A DNA stretch of 64,000 nucleotides from Novipirellula herctigrandis (GTDB taxonomy: Bacteria; Planctomycetota; Planctomycetia; Pirellulales; Pirellulaceae), in contig SJPJ01000001.1 of the NCBI GenBank assembly GCA_007859835.1, positions 6,920,417-6,984,416 of the forward strand, in the 5' to 3' direction. The notes below the pieces were generated by a model. The model was not told the DNA's origin, did not search any database, and was given only the letters and a program-made list of their open reading frames with translations. The position numbers and the translations under genes are program-made. Below, in pieces: positions 19,930 to 30,007 of the stretch. Numbering within the stretch: position 1 is the first letter of the stretch; every line of letters begins with the position of its first letter.

Positions 19930-20455
19930 TCATTCTTCCGAGAGTGAACTTTCTGTCGAAGTGATCGCGGACGACCCTTTACCGGCGTCGTGTTCGGTAG
20001 GGCGAATTCGCGTTGCGGTTCAACAAGCGGCTGCGCATCGAGGTTACCGCCAAGGCGAAATCGGTGTGCGTGTTACCAACGATGTAGCCATTCGCGAGAT
20101 TAACCGTCGGCATTTAGATCATGATTATGAAACCGACGTGATTAGTTTCGCCTACCTAGCTGAGCCTCCGCGAATCGAAGGGGAGTTGGTCGTCAGTATC
20201 GAAACGGCTTCGCGTTTTGCCGATCAATTGAGTTGGTCCCTTGAATATGAACTGTTGCTTTACGTCGTTCATGGAACGCTACATATCACCGAAATGGATG
20301 ATCAAACACCCCGAGAAAGACAGGAAATGCGAGTGGCGGAACGCGAAGTGATGCGAAAGTTGGGTGTCGATGTGGCCGTGCAATTTGGTCCTGATACCAG
20401 TGGCTCGGATTCCTTTCGGACACGTGCCCGAGAAAAGGGGGGATCCACAAAATGA
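19898..20455 (+). CDS. ybeY: Endoribonuclease YbeY (rRNA maturation factor)
   Basis: 185 residues. Metal-dependent RNase for 16S rRNA 3' end processing and ribosome quality control. The motif reads HGTLHITEMDD near residues 127-137: the first two metal-binding His are present, the third (H in the usual HGxLHLxGxDH) is Asp. Conserved core TNDVAIREINRRHLDHDYETDVISF also present. GTG start inside the HD gene (32-base overlap) suggests coupled translation; the stop overlaps the next ATG (ATGA). The phoH-HD-ybeY-CBS order is widespread. Confidence 0.9.
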   Translation: MSNTLDNNPPNHSSESELSVEVIADDPLPASCSVGRIRVAVQQAAAHRGYRQGEIGVRVTNDVAIREINRRHLDHDYETDVISFAYLAEPPRIEGELVVSIETASRFADQLSWSLEYELLLYVVHGTLHITEMDDQTPRERQEMRVAEREVMRKLGVDVAVQFGPDTSGSDSFRTRAREKGGSTK

Positions 20456-21741
20456 CGCCTTTTCTTTTCTGGTGGGTTCTGTCTGGTTGTGGTTTCATCC
20501 TTAGCAGTATCGGCGGCCTTGGTGGCGAACTACTTGACCGTTTTGCGGGACGCTCCCTCGAAGCCTACTGTCGGCTCAATAAAGATCGCGAACGATTCGG
20601 GGCGGTGATTGATCATCAAGACGCTACGATCCGCGGCAGCGAATACTTACGGATGATTGGCACGACACTGTTTTTGATCGGGGGCACTGCCGGACTGTTC
20701 GCTGCAGAGGTGCAGCCCAAAGGAACCGACTTGGCGATTTGGGGTGTCGGTGCAGGGTTGTCGATGATGTTGATTCACATTTGGATTCCTGCAGCAGTGA
20801 CGCGGTTTGCGTCGACCCAAGTGCTATATCACACGTGGCCGTTTTGGCGAAGCTTGTCGATTTTGATGTTGCCGCTTTCGGGACCCGGCGAATTGGTGGA
20901 AGTGATCACCCGACGGTTGGCGGGGAAGCAAGAACACGAGGACGAAGAGGAAGAGCAACTCGAAGATGAAATTCGAACAATTGTCACCGCAGGAGAACGC
21001 GAAGGTTTTTTTGGGCCAGGCGTTCGCGAGATGATTCAGGGCGTGATGACGCTTCACGAAGACACGGTTGGTCATATCATGACGCCGCGTGGGGATGTCG
21101 ATGCGCTCGATGTTGCATGGAGTTGGGAAGAAATTCTCAAAACGATCGTCGAAGCAGGGCGAACACGTCTGCCTGTCTATGAAGGGACTCTCGATAATGT
21201 AGTCGGAATTCTATATGTAAAAGACTTGCTTCCCTACTTACAGAAAGACGGCGAGCCAGACCAACCGATCACCGAGATCATGCGGCGCAGTTGGTTCGTG
21301 CCCGTAGATCGCTCGGTAGAGATTTTGCTTCGCGAATTTCTACATAGTCGAAGTCACATGGCGATTGTGCTCGACGAGTTTCAGCAAACGGCAGGCGTCG
21401 TCACGATCGAAGATGCACTTGAGGAAATTGTGGGTGAGATTGTCGACGAGTCCGACGAAGAAGAGGAAATCGGGTTAAAGGTTATCGACGATGATACCGT
21501 CGAAGTGGATGGGCGTTTGATGATCGATGATCTGAACGAATTGCTCGGATGGAATTTGCCTGAGAGTGACGATTACGAAACGGTTGCCGGCTACGTTTTG
21601 TTTCATTCCGGGGTGATCCCTGAGGCTGGTCACCGTTTGACGCTTGGCGATTCAGAAATTGAAATTTTGAAAGCCAGCAGCCGGAAGATCGATTCGATGC
21701 GAATCCGTCGTGATAACGAGAAAGACCAAAAAGTCGGTTAA
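20452..21741 (+). CDS. CNNM/CorC-like membrane protein with CBS pair
   Basis: 429 residues. An N-terminal DUF21-like membrane part with about three helices (1-165) is followed by an acidic stretch and two CBS domains: MTPRGDVDALD about 204-214 and the VPVDRS...DEFQQTAGVVTIEDALEEIVGEI region about 285-325. A CorC_HlyC transporter-associated domain ends the protein. Likely linked to Mg or Co ion efflux; older names call it hemolysin. The start overlaps the ybeY stop by 4 bases. Confidence 0.88.
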   Translation: MTPFLFWWVLSGCGFILSSIGGLGGELLDRFAGRSLEAYCRLNKDRERFGAVIDHQDATIRGSEYLRMIGTTLFLIGGTAGLFAAEVQPKGTDLAIWGVGAGLSMMLIHIWIPAAVTRFASTQVLYHTWPFWRSLSILMLPLSGPGELVEVITRRLAGKQEHEDEEEEQLEDEIRTIVTAGEREGFFGPGVREMIQGVMTLHEDTVGHIMTPRGDVDALDVAWSWEEILKTIVEAGRTRLPVYEGTLDNVVGILYVKDLLPYLQKDGEPDQPITEIMRRSWFVPVDRSVEILLREFLHSRSHMAIVLDEFQQTAGVVTIEDALEEIVGEIVDESDEEEEIGLKVIDDDTVEVDGRLMIDDLNELLGWNLPESDDYETVAGYVLFHSGVIPEAGHRLTLGDSEIEILKASSRKIDSMRIRRDNEKDQKVG

Positions 21742-21749
21742 TCGCGTGA

Positions 21750-21778
21750 TTGTCGAGTTGTTGCCGCCTAGCTACACT
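21750..21778 (+). promoter_or_regulatory. Candidate sigma-70 promoter for gltA
   Basis: TTGTCG (21750) and TACACT (21773) match -35 and -10 at four of six bases each with an ideal 17-base spacer. About 120 bases upstream of the citrate synthase ATG. By eye only. Confidence 0.35.
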
Positions 21779-21899
21779 ATTGCAAGCTATATCAAAATTT
21801 ACTCGCGGCACTCTTTTCGACTGCACCCGTTTTGTCTGCACCAAGAATGCAGCGTGCCGCGGACTTCTGACATCTATCCTCTTCAGACCGGAATCGCGA

Positions 21900-23228
21900 A
21901 TGAGCACCTCGAGCAATCCTTTGAAATTAGACGTCCAAAATAAGGGTGATGCCAAGTTAGTTTACGATGGGCTTGATCTCTCGCTTCCAGTGGTCGAAGG
22001 GACCGAAGGCGAACGTGGGGTCGACATTAGCCAATTGCGTGCTCAATCCAAACTGATCACGCTTGATGAAGGTTTCGTGAATACCGGTAGCACTCGCAGT
22101 GCGATCACGTTCTTGGATGGTGAAAATGGGATTTTGCGATACCGTGGCTATCCGATTGAACAACTTGCGGCGAACTGCGACTTTATCGAAACGTCTTACT
22201 TGTTGATCTACGGCGAATTGCCAACCGCCGCACAAGCAGCTGAATTCCGCGCTGGAATTCGCGACCATACCATGATTCACGAGGACATGAAGTCATTTTA
22301 CAGCGGATTCCCGCGTGATGCGCATCCGATGTCCATTCTTAGCAGCGTGGTCGGTGCATTGGCGATGTTCTATCAAGATTCGCTTGATCCGAACGACCCG
22401 AAACAAGTCGAAATATCGCTTTATCGTTTGCTTGCTAAGTTGCCAACGATTGCATCATACAGCTACAAAAAATCAGTTGGCCAACCGTTTATGTACCCAA
22501 ATAATGATTTGGGTTACTGTGAAAACTTCTTGCATATGATGTTCGCGACTCCGGCGCGTGACTACATCGTTGACCCGGATTTCACCGATGCGTTGAGGCT
22601 TTTGTTGATTGTCCATGCAGATCACGAGCAAAATTGCAGCACTTCGACCGTACGAATGGTAGGCAGTAGTAACACGAATTTGTTCGCAGCGATTTCTGCG
22701 GGGATCAGCGCCTTGTGGGGACCGCTTCATGGCGGGGCGAATGAAGCTTGCGTCAACATGCTTGACGAAATTGTTAGGGATGGCGGAAATGTGAAAAAGT
22801 ATGTCGAAAGAGCAAAGGACAAGGACGACGACTACCGTTTGATGGGCTTTGGGCATCGCGTTTACAAGAGCTTTGATCCACGAGCAACGATTATCAAGGC
22901 AAGTTGTGACAAACTGCTGAAGAAATTGAACTTGGATGACCCGCTTTTCGAAGTAGCTCAAGAGCTAGCCGACGTAGCACTTCGTGATGATTACTTCATC
23001 GAGAAGAAGTTGTATCCGAACGTTGACTTCTATTCGGGGGTGATTTACCGAGCGTTGGGGATTCCGATTCAGATGTTTACGGTTCTGTTTGCGATCGGAA
23101 GGTTGCCGGGGTGGATCTCTCACTGGATCGAAATGCACAACAATCCTGCTACTCGGATCAACCGTCCACGCCAAATCTACACTGGTGCCACGGAACGCAC
23201 GTTCGTTCCGATTGATCAAAGGGGTTAG
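21900..23228 (+). CDS. gltA: Citrate synthase
   Basis: Condenses oxaloacetate and acetyl-CoA at the entry of the TCA cycle. 442 residues. The three active-site regions are visible: HADHEQNCSTSTVRMVGS about 238-255, WGPLHGGANEA about 277-287 (catalytic His) and GFGHRVYKSFDPRA about 321-334. The length and N-terminal beta-rich region suit the hexameric Gram-negative type. The open frame runs 50 codons upstream without family similarity; ATG at 21900 gives the expected start. Confidence 0.95.
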   Translation: MSTSSNPLKLDVQNKGDAKLVYDGLDLSLPVVEGTEGERGVDISQLRAQSKLITLDEGFVNTGSTRSAITFLDGENGILRYRGYPIEQLAANCDFIETSYLLIYGELPTAAQAAEFRAGIRDHTMIHEDMKSFYSGFPRDAHPMSILSSVVGALAMFYQDSLDPNDPKQVEISLYRLLAKLPTIASYSYKKSVGQPFMYPNNDLGYCENFLHMMFATPARDYIVDPDFTDALRLLLIVHADHEQNCSTSTVRMVGSSNTNLFAAISAGISALWGPLHGGANEACVNMLDEIVRDGGNVKKYVERAKDKDDDYRLMGFGHRVYKSFDPRATIIKASCDKLLKKLNLDDPLFEVAQELADVALRDDYFIEKKLYPNVDFYSGVIYRALGIPIQMFTVLFAIGRLPGWISHWIEMHNNPATRINRPRQIYTGATERTFVPIDQRG

Positions 23229-23240
23229 ACGCCACCCGCT

Positions 23241-24674
23241 GTGAATGATGCGATATCCCAAGTTGCGAAACAAGAATTCCAGTGGCTGACGCAATTGCCT
23301 TGGCTGCTGCTGGGATTGGTCGCTTTGCCGCTTGTGATCGCTGCTTGGCGAGGCAAAATTTATCCAACTCGGTGGTGGATCGGATTGCTTGGCTTGGCGG
23401 TCGTTTTTAGCCTTGTTGCGGTGTTCGTTCCTGCGGCGATCATTTTGGTTTGGGCGCTCGATGGTTTGACATTAACGGTCGCGGTCGTCGATTTCTTGCT
23501 TCTCTATCTATCGACTAATCGCGGCATTACCGCTTCGCGCAGTCTGCCGCGTACCTGCTCGCTTGGGGTTCCTGTCGACAGCGAGTTGACGATCGAAAAT
23601 GATACGTTGCTGACACTGGTGGGGCAGGCATGTGATGACCTTCCCGATCATTTCACGGCGACCCCCGAACAGCATTCGCTGAGGCTTTCGCCACGGGGAC
23701 AGATTACGGCACACCGAAAACTGACACCGGGACGTCGCGGTGCGTTTGAGCTAGAGTTTGTTTATCTAGACTTTGCTAGTCCGCTGCGGCTTTGGAAACG
23801 GCAACTTCGACTGTCCGTTTACGATAAATTGAATGTCTACCCCGACATGAAGCAGATGTCCGACTATGCGCTGTTGGCGCGTACGAATCGGCTGAGTCTG
23901 ATTGGAGTGCGGCGGACGCGACGTATCGGCCAGGACAGCGATTTCGAACGGCTCCGTGATTACAGCCGCGATGACAATTATCGGCATATTGATTGGCGAA
24001 GCACGGCTCGTCGACGAAAGTTGACCGTACGTCAATTTCAAAGTGACCAAAGTCAGCGAGTGATCTTCCTGCTTGATTGTGGACGTATGATGACCAACGA
24101 GCGGGATGGTTATTCGCTGCTAGATCACGCGCTCAATTCCGTATTGATGATGTCCTATGTTGCGCTTCATCAGGGCGATGCCGTGGGGATGCTTTGTTTT
24201 TCGGATACCATTCACGCTTACATTCCACCGCGTGGTGGCAGTAGCCAAATGAATCGTTTGATTCAGGCTGGCTTTGACCAATTTCCACGGCTGGTGGAAT
24301 CACGCTACGACCAAGCTTTCCTGTATTTGTCGACGCACTGCAAACGGAGATCGTTGGTCGTATTGACGACCAACGTTATTGATGAAGTCAACGCGTCCGC
24401 AGTGGTTGATTACTTGGCGAATTTGAGCGGTCATCATTTGCCGCTCGGCGTATTGCTACGCGACCGCGAAATGTTTGAGGCAGCGGATTCGCCGTCGGAA
24501 GAGAGTTTTCAAATGTATCGATCCGCTGCGGCAGCGGACATTTTGCTTTGGCGTCACCAAGTACTGAAGGATTTGGAACACCGTGGCGTTTTGGTTGTCG
24601 ACGCGTTTCCCGACGAATTGACCGCCCCGCTCGTGAATCAGTACTTGGATATCAAAGCAAAGCACTTGCTTTGA
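23241..24674 (+). CDS. DUF58 domain protein
   Basis: 477 residues. Two N-terminal membrane helices (about 20-36 and 50-90), a beta-rich region, then the DUF58 signature LRDYSRDDNYRHIDWRSTAR about 236-255 followed by a von Willebrand A-like fold (VIFLLDCGRMM). Usually encoded next to a MoxR AAA ATPase in systems that insert metals or modify envelope proteins; no moxR gene is adjacent here. GTG start 12 bases after gltA, so possibly co-transcribed. Function unknown. Confidence 0.85.
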   Translation: MNDAISQVAKQEFQWLTQLPWLLLGLVALPLVIAAWRGKIYPTRWWIGLLGLAVVFSLVAVFVPAAIILVWALDGLTLTVAVVDFLLLYLSTNRGITASRSLPRTCSLGVPVDSELTIENDTLLTLVGQACDDLPDHFTATPEQHSLRLSPRGQITAHRKLTPGRRGAFELEFVYLDFASPLRLWKRQLRLSVYDKLNVYPDMKQMSDYALLARTNRLSLIGVRRTRRIGQDSDFERLRDYSRDDNYRHIDWRSTARRRKLTVRQFQSDQSQRVIFLLDCGRMMTNERDGYSLLDHALNSVLMMSYVALHQGDAVGMLCFSDTIHAYIPPRGGSSQMNRLIQAGFDQFPRLVESRYDQAFLYLSTHCKRRSLVVLTTNVIDEVNASAVVDYLANLSGHHLPLGVLLRDREMFEAADSPSEESFQMYRSAAAADILLWRHQVLKDLEHRGVLVVDAFPDELTAPLVNQYLDIKAKHLL

Positions 24675-24681
24675 TCGGGGC

Positions 24682-26178
24682 TTACTTCTTTACCAACGTC
24701 CAGTCGCGGCGTTGGCGACTGCTTGGGATCGCCATTCGTTTTCGGTACTTGGTTACGGTTCGGCGAGCGACGGTCATGCCCGCTTTTTTTAGCTCTTCGA
24801 CCAATTGTTCGTCGCTGAAAGGATCGCTCTTGTCTTCCTTGTCGATCAACTCTTGCAGCTTCAGGCGAATCGTATCCCAAGCGACATCGTCGCCATCTTC
24901 GGTTTGTGTGCCACCCACAAAGAAACGTTTCAGAGGCAATATGCCGCGGGGAGTTTGGATCCACTTATCATCGACGGCGCGGCTGACGGTCGTGACATGG
25001 ACTCCAACCTTGTCCGCGATCTGCTGCATCTTCAGTGGTTCGATTGCTTCGGGGCCTTCGTCCAGAAAGCGTTTTTGGTGTTCGACAATCGCTTCGGCAA
25101 CCTTTGTTAGCGTGCTTCGGCGTTGTTCGATCGAATCAATCAGCCATTGAGCACTGCTGATCTTTTGTTTGATGAACTCACGCTCTTCGGGAGTACTCTT
25201 TGGATCCTGTAGTCGGCTGCGATAGTACTCGCTAATAAATAGAGTTGGCACGCGGTCGTCGTCGAGGCGGACTTTGTATTCCCCCTCGTCGTCTTGTTCA
25301 AGAATAATATCCGGTGTCACGTTCGGGACATAAGTCTCCATGAACGCTGCGCCTGGTTTGGGATTGAGCGTGTGTAGTTCTTCGCGAAGAAGTTGGATTT
25401 GCTCGATGGTGAATCCGGTTTTTTTGGCAATCTGTGGCAACCGGTTCTCCGCCAAATCGACCAAGTGCGACTTGATCAAGGTCTTCATTTCGTCGTGAAA
25501 CGGAGCCGTGGGGGAGAGTTGGTTCAGTAAACATTCGCTCAGGTCGCGAGCGGCAATTCCAGCCGGCTCGAGCGATTGGACTACTTTGAGTCCATTTTCG
25601 GCAACTTGAAGGTCTTCTTCGGTATGTCCGGCGGGCAATAGATCTGCCAGCGGCGTGCGCAAGTATCCACCGTCGCGGGCGTCGAGGGTGCTGATAATTC
25701 GTTCGGCAATTCTTTCGACGCGATCATCAATATCCATCTCGGACAATTGGTGATGTAGGAAATCATTGAGCGATTCGGGACGCGATTGAGCGTTGGCCAT
25801 CAGGTCGTGCCGCCGGTCAGAGTCCTCCTGCATCCGGTTGGACGAGCGGCGGAATGAATCGTCGAACGTGCTCGGCAGATCATTGACCATGTTCTGCAAA
25901 CGCTCGAAATCCTCTTGGTTGTCATGATCGTTATCGACCACCAATTCCTTTTCATTTTCGCTGCGTGTGTCCGCCGACGGGGCTTCGTCGTCCATGCTGT
26001 CGGGCTCAGCCGGATCGACATCCTGTTGCTCTAGCAGGGGATTTTCATTCATCTCCTGCTCGATCCGTTCCTGTAATGCAAGCATCGGAAGCTGCAGAAT
26101 CTCCATCGACTGGATCATCCGTGGTGCCAGTTTCTGGACCTGCATTTGTCGGGCTTGAAAGCCCATCGACATCCGCAT
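24682..26178 (-). CDS. rpoN: RNA polymerase sigma-54 factor
   Basis: Alternative sigma factor needing an AAA+ activator. 498 residues from ATG 26178. Region I (QKLAPRMIQSMEILQLPML about 15-33) is followed by an acidic region II, the core-binding domain, the HTH, and the RpoN box ARRTVTKYRKRMAIPSS near the C-terminus that reads the -24 element. The open frame could start at 26241, but the extra 21 residues are not family-like. Its stop lies 7 bases from the DUF58 stop (convergent). Downstream of recR on the same strand with a 138-base gap. Confidence 0.94.
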   Translation of the reverse strand: MRMSMGFQARQMQVQKLAPRMIQSMEILQLPMLALQERIEQEMNENPLLEQQDVDPAEPDSMDDEAPSADTRSENEKELVVDNDHDNQEDFERLQNMVNDLPSTFDDSFRRSSNRMQEDSDRRHDLMANAQSRPESLNDFLHHQLSEMDIDDRVERIAERIISTLDARDGGYLRTPLADLLPAGHTEEDLQVAENGLKVVQSLEPAGIAARDLSECLLNQLSPTAPFHDEMKTLIKSHLVDLAENRLPQIAKKTGFTIEQIQLLREELHTLNPKPGAAFMETYVPNVTPDIILEQDDEGEYKVRLDDDRVPTLFISEYYRSRLQDPKSTPEEREFIKQKISSAQWLIDSIEQRRSTLTKVAEAIVEHQKRFLDEGPEAIEPLKMQQIADKVGVHVTTVSRAVDDKWIQTPRGILPLKRFFVGGTQTEDGDDVAWDTIRLKLQELIDKEDKSDPFSDEQLVEELKKAGMTVARRTVTKYRKRMAIPSSRQRRDWTLVKK

Positions 26179-26316
26179 TACTACATACTCAACAAAAAGA
26201 GGTAACGTGATTCTAGTAATTCTCGCTGATTCCGCCGGCACTCCCGGGGTGCAAATGTCAGTTGGAAGACCGAGATATCATCTTATCAGCACAACTCGTG
26301 CCAGCGAGCAAGAATA

Positions 26317-26946
26317 TTATAGCTTTTGTCGTCCAGTTAGTGCATCGGCAATCATTTCCCGATTGGCATATTCCAAAACACTTCCTGCGGTGATGCCCCT
26401 CGCTAGCCGCGTCATTTGAACGGAAAACTCGCTTAGCAAATTTGAGATATAGAGTGACGTGCCGTCCCCCTCTACGGTAGGGTTTGTCGCCATGATCACC
26501 TCGTTGAACCCACCGGCTCGGATCCGGTCGACCAATGCGTCGATTGTTAATTGATCGGGACCAATGCCATCCAAAGGAGCAATTCGCCCTAGAAGAACGT
26601 GGTAGAGACCCTTGTAGGCACTTGATTGTTCGAGGCTCATCAGGTCGCGGGGTTGCTCGACAACGCAAATCCTTGTCGTATCACGACTTGGATCGGAGCA
26701 AATGGCACATAAGTCCGTTTCCGCCAAATTGAAGCACGCGGAACAATAGCGAACATCTTTGCGGACACGTCGGATGGAATCGGCAAGCGCAAGCGCCTCG
26801 GATTCGCTAACCCGGAGCAAATGAAAAGCCAGCCGCTCGGCACTTTTTCGCCCAATGCCAGGCAATCGGCCCAAGTTTTCGACTAATTCAGCGACCGCGC
26901 CGGCGTGGTTATTCGAGCTGAATCGCTTTGAGGAATCGTCACCCAT
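26317..26946 (-). CDS. recR: Recombination protein RecR
   Basis: RecFOR pathway protein that clamps DNA for RecA loading. Helix-hairpin-helix LGRLPGIGRKSAERLAFHLL about 25-44, zinc finger CSAC...CAIC about 67-83, Toprim with VVEQPRDLMSLE about 94-105, and Walker-like C-terminal ATNPTVEGDGTSLYI. 209 residues from ATG 26946. A TTG at 26958 overlaps the ybaB stop and could be used instead, adding MISS. Follows ybaB directly. Confidence 0.95.
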   Translation of the reverse strand: MGDDSSKRFSSNNHAGAVAELVENLGRLPGIGRKSAERLAFHLLRVSESEALALADSIRRVRKDVRYCSACFNLAETDLCAICSDPSRDTTRICVVEQPRDLMSLEQSSAYKGLYHVLLGRIAPLDGIGPDQLTIDALVDRIRAGGFNEVIMATNPTVEGDGTSLYISNLLSEFSVQMTRLARGITAGSVLEYANREMIADALTGRQKL

Positions 26947-26954
26947 CGAAGAAA

Positions 26955-27314
26955 TCAACCACCGGTTAGATGGGCGAGAATGCTGTCCAAGCCGGGCACA
27001 TGCAAATCCATGTCGTTGACCATTTGGCTAATCGCATCGGCATACATCTGTTTTGCAGCAGCTCCTGCGGCGTTGGTCGCTTCCATGACTAATGATTCCA
27101 ATTCAGATTCGGAGTCGGGGCGATCGGGTGAGATTTGAACCGATTGGACTTGGCCGACTCCGTTCATTACAACACTAACGAGACCATCGGATGACGATCC
27201 GCTTACCGTTTCACGCTTCATCTGTTCATTCAGCTCACGCATCTTGTCCGGCAGATGCTGGAGCGACCCCATCATCGAGGCAATGTTTCCTAAATTTCCA
27301 AGTCCTTTGAACAT
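26955..27314 (-). CDS. YbaB/EbfC nucleoid-associated protein
   Basis: 119 residues. Small dimeric DNA-binding protein almost always next to recR. Features: MFKGLGNLGNIASMM start, an amphipathic helix with LPDKMRELNEQMKRE, and the conserved core GLVSVVMNGVGQVQSVQISP about 44-63. ATG at 27314; the upstream 84 codons are not family-like. In many bacteria dnaX sits before ybaB-recR; here dnaX is 25 kb away beside ffs. Confidence 0.92.
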   Translation of the reverse strand: MFKGLGNLGNIASMMGSLQHLPDKMRELNEQMKRETVSGSSSDGLVSVVMNGVGQVQSVQISPDRPDSESELESLVMEATNAAGAAAKQMYADAISQMVNDMDLHVPGLDSILAHLTGG

Positions 27315-27659
27315 TCGTAAACCCTTGTTGCGATGCGGATGAGGTATTTGAAGCGGATGGTGCCAGAAATCTCGTAGGCGATTGGGTCGAAGAATTGTAC
27401 ACCAACGACAAGAAAATTGTCGATGCCGACGATTCTTAAGCCTATCGCTATAGGGACGTTGGAGTTCACTCTTTTGTGGTGTGACCAAGCACGTGATCAT
27501 TGCTACCGACTTAATTGAATGTCGAAAAGACGCACTGCTGCATTCTCGCCTTCTGGCGAGTGCCACGCCGACAACAATCTTTTCGCGGTTATCAATTTCA
27601 GCGCGGTCGATCGACTAAACTAGCCGATCCAATTCCCGCCTTCCGTTTGGTGCCACGCG

Positions 27660-28778
27660 ATGCGAATTCTCTTTGAAAGACCGTGCAACTATTTGATTAT
27701 TGTCACCGCGATGTGCAGTGCAATTGTGGTGATGGGGAGCGTCGCGAGTGGTCGTCGGGTTTCGATTCCGACGCAGTCGGTCGATCAACTTCGCCAACAC
27801 TTCAGCGGCAAAATCACTCAGCAAGATGAGACCGTGACTTTCACACAATCGGGGGTGATCGCGTTCGACGACTCTAATCGAAGTTTTATTTGGAACGTGC
27901 CTCCATCGATCAAGCGGATCGTTGTCCGAAGGAATGTCATGGTGAATGGCGCTCTTCACCTTCGGGGCGACTGCACGATTGAAGGACTTGACCGCGAGCG
28001 ATCTGGTTTCTTTGGGACTAACCAGCAGGCTTGGCCGCAAAACCATGGCATCAAAGCATTCCAAGTCTGTACCATCCAAGGCTATGGTGAAGGGACGATT
28101 ACGATTAAGAATTTGACATTCAAGAATCCACGCGGCTTTTTTATTCGCGGTGGTCACTGTCCTGTCCACGTCAGCAACTGCGATTTCCTTGAAACTCGCC
28201 CCGCGTATCACAATCATAGTGATGGGTTCGAAGGTGGTCCGGGATCAACCGTCGATGAGTGCCACTTTGACGCCGGAGACGACATCATCAAAGTGTACAA
28301 CGATGTGACCGTTACCAATACGACGATCGTGGTGGGGATCAATGCGGTGCCGATCCAATTTGGATGGGGAGACTATGGAAGCGGAGCCCAGGGTGTGTTT
28401 CGCAACGTCAAAATCGACGGTAATGTTGGTCGAGGCCCATTGAATGCATCTATCGTTGCGCGGGCTGGCAAATATGACAAAACCATTTTGCTTGATCATT
28501 GCAGCATCGACACTCCGAATGGTTCGCTATTTCATGCGCATGATGATGCATCCAATTCCCATATCAACGTAACGATCAAGAATTCAAACGTTCGCGTCAA
28601 AGCGTTCGGTTTGATCGCATGTGAAATGAACATTCGCATCAATGGAACCGAGTACGAAACGGATTCGCAGCAAACATTATGGGAGGCTCCCGAAGCCAAC
28701 GCCATCGGATGTTCGCGGCAATTGCCGGTGATGGTTCGTGATGCCCAGCCAACGGACCCGCCAATTCTGCGATGGTAA
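27660..28778 (+). CDS. Secreted right-handed beta-helix protein (polysaccharide lyase/hydrolase-like)
   Basis: 372 residues with a signal peptide (basic start, hydrophobic 10-28, ends near ASG). Repeated short beta strands (TIEGL, TIQGYGEGTITIKNLTF, HVSNCDFLE, VDECHFDAGDDIIKVYNDVTVTNTTI) mark a parallel beta-helix. HSDGFEGG and DAGDDIIKVY resemble the paired Asp motifs of GH28/GH49 enzymes. It probably acts on an extracellular polysaccharide, but no family is certain. ATG start, no clear ribosome site; divergent from ybaB. Confidence 0.7.
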   Translation: MRILFERPCNYLIIVTAMCSAIVVMGSVASGRRVSIPTQSVDQLRQHFSGKITQQDETVTFTQSGVIAFDDSNRSFIWNVPPSIKRIVVRRNVMVNGALHLRGDCTIEGLDRERSGFFGTNQQAWPQNHGIKAFQVCTIQGYGEGTITIKNLTFKNPRGFFIRGGHCPVHVSNCDFLETRPAYHNHSDGFEGGPGSTVDECHFDAGDDIIKVYNDVTVTNTTIVVGINAVPIQFGWGDYGSGAQGVFRNVKIDGNVGRGPLNASIVARAGKYDKTILLDHCSIDTPNGSLFHAHDDASNSHINVTIKNSNVRVKAFGLIACEMNIRINGTEYETDSQQTLWEAPEANAIGCSRQLPVMVRDAQPTDPPILRW

Positions 28779-28924
28779 ATGGTCGCCCTGACGCAGGAGT
28801 GTAAAGCACGTCGCGCGAAAGTTGGTGGCAGATGAGTGCGATGCAGTGATGAAACAGCCATTTTCAAGCAGTATTCATCGGCATGCTCTCCAAATTTGAT
28901 CCTTCCCCACATCGGAATCTGACT

Positions 28925-30007
28925 ATGTTTGCGTTAACAAAGAAATCGCTTCTTGCGTTTTTGTCTCTCGTTCCGTTGAGCGGTTTTGTTGCCCACGCAG
29001 ATGGATTGTAGGAAGAAGGGCAGGCTACGGGTGTGGTGAAGCTCGACAACAAACTCACTCAAATCGGTGTCGATCGCACCAAGGGAGCCGCGATCACTTG
29101 GCTGTTATCAAAAGACTATCCGAAGAATATGGTAAACGTGTGCGACCTTGGGCGATTGATCCAGCAGTCCCATTATGCCGGCAAACGGATTGATCGACAA
29201 ACTGGCGGGCAGAGCCCGGCTTGGAGTCCTTGGTCATGGAATCCCATTCAGGGTGGTGGCGTCGGTTCCTGGGCTCGTGTCAGGAAAGTCCGCATAAAAG
29301 CCGATCAAATCTAAAGTGAAACGATCCCTAAACTTTGGGACATGCCAAATCAGGAGGCTACCGCATCGATGCGGCAGTGGACCTCATTCGAACCATCGAT
29401 GCCCAACGTCGTTGTGGTGGAATGTGAACTCGCCTGCAAGCGTCAAAGCTCCGACCGTTGGGGGCCGGCGATACGGAGTCCCCAAGAGATTCCCGCTTGC
29501 TACTTCACCCGAAATTTCGATGTCGTGCAATCTTATCTTGGCGATGGCAAATGGAAAGACGAAGTTCAACCGCCCGGACCACCATGGGGGCGAGCATTGC
29601 CACTGCGCCATGCGATGGCATGTTTTGAACCGGGCGGACAAGGGATCGCCATTTTTAGTCCGACCTCCACGGAGCATTGGAATTTCGGCCCACATGGTGT
29701 CGGACTTAGTGACGATCCCAAGGCCGGTCCTTGTATGCATCTCGCACCGGTCGCTCGTGTCTTGCTCGGACCACAATCCACCTATCGATATCGGTATTGG
29801 ATCATCGTGGGCGACCGCGATGAGATCTCAGATCGACTCGACTCGCTTTGGCAGAATTGCTCCGATGACGTTTCCAAGTTAGACCACTCATGGTCGGAGC
29901 GTCAAAACAGGGGGGGCCGCCGGTTTTGTTGTGCGACCGATGAATCATCCGGCCTAGGCTTCCAATTCTTCCCAACGCGCAAAGGCATTCGCAAGGTGTT
30001 GATCTAA
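28925..30007 (+). pseudogene. Decayed secreted-protein gene with two in-frame stops
   Basis: One reading frame continues from ATG 28925 to 30007 but is broken by TAG at 29009-29011 and TAA at 29312-29314. It begins with a clear signal peptide (MFALTKKSLLAFLSLVPLSG, ending AHADG), the TAG falls right after it, then protein-like sequence resumes at once (VVKLDNKLTQIGVDRTKGAA) and again after the TAA (SETIPKLWDMPNQEA). The rest is well-formed and rich in Trp, Pro and Gly. I do not know the function; it resembles Pirellulaceae hypothetical proteins. The last 54 bases overlap the uup 3' end, and the tail may also be altered. Confidence 0.75.
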
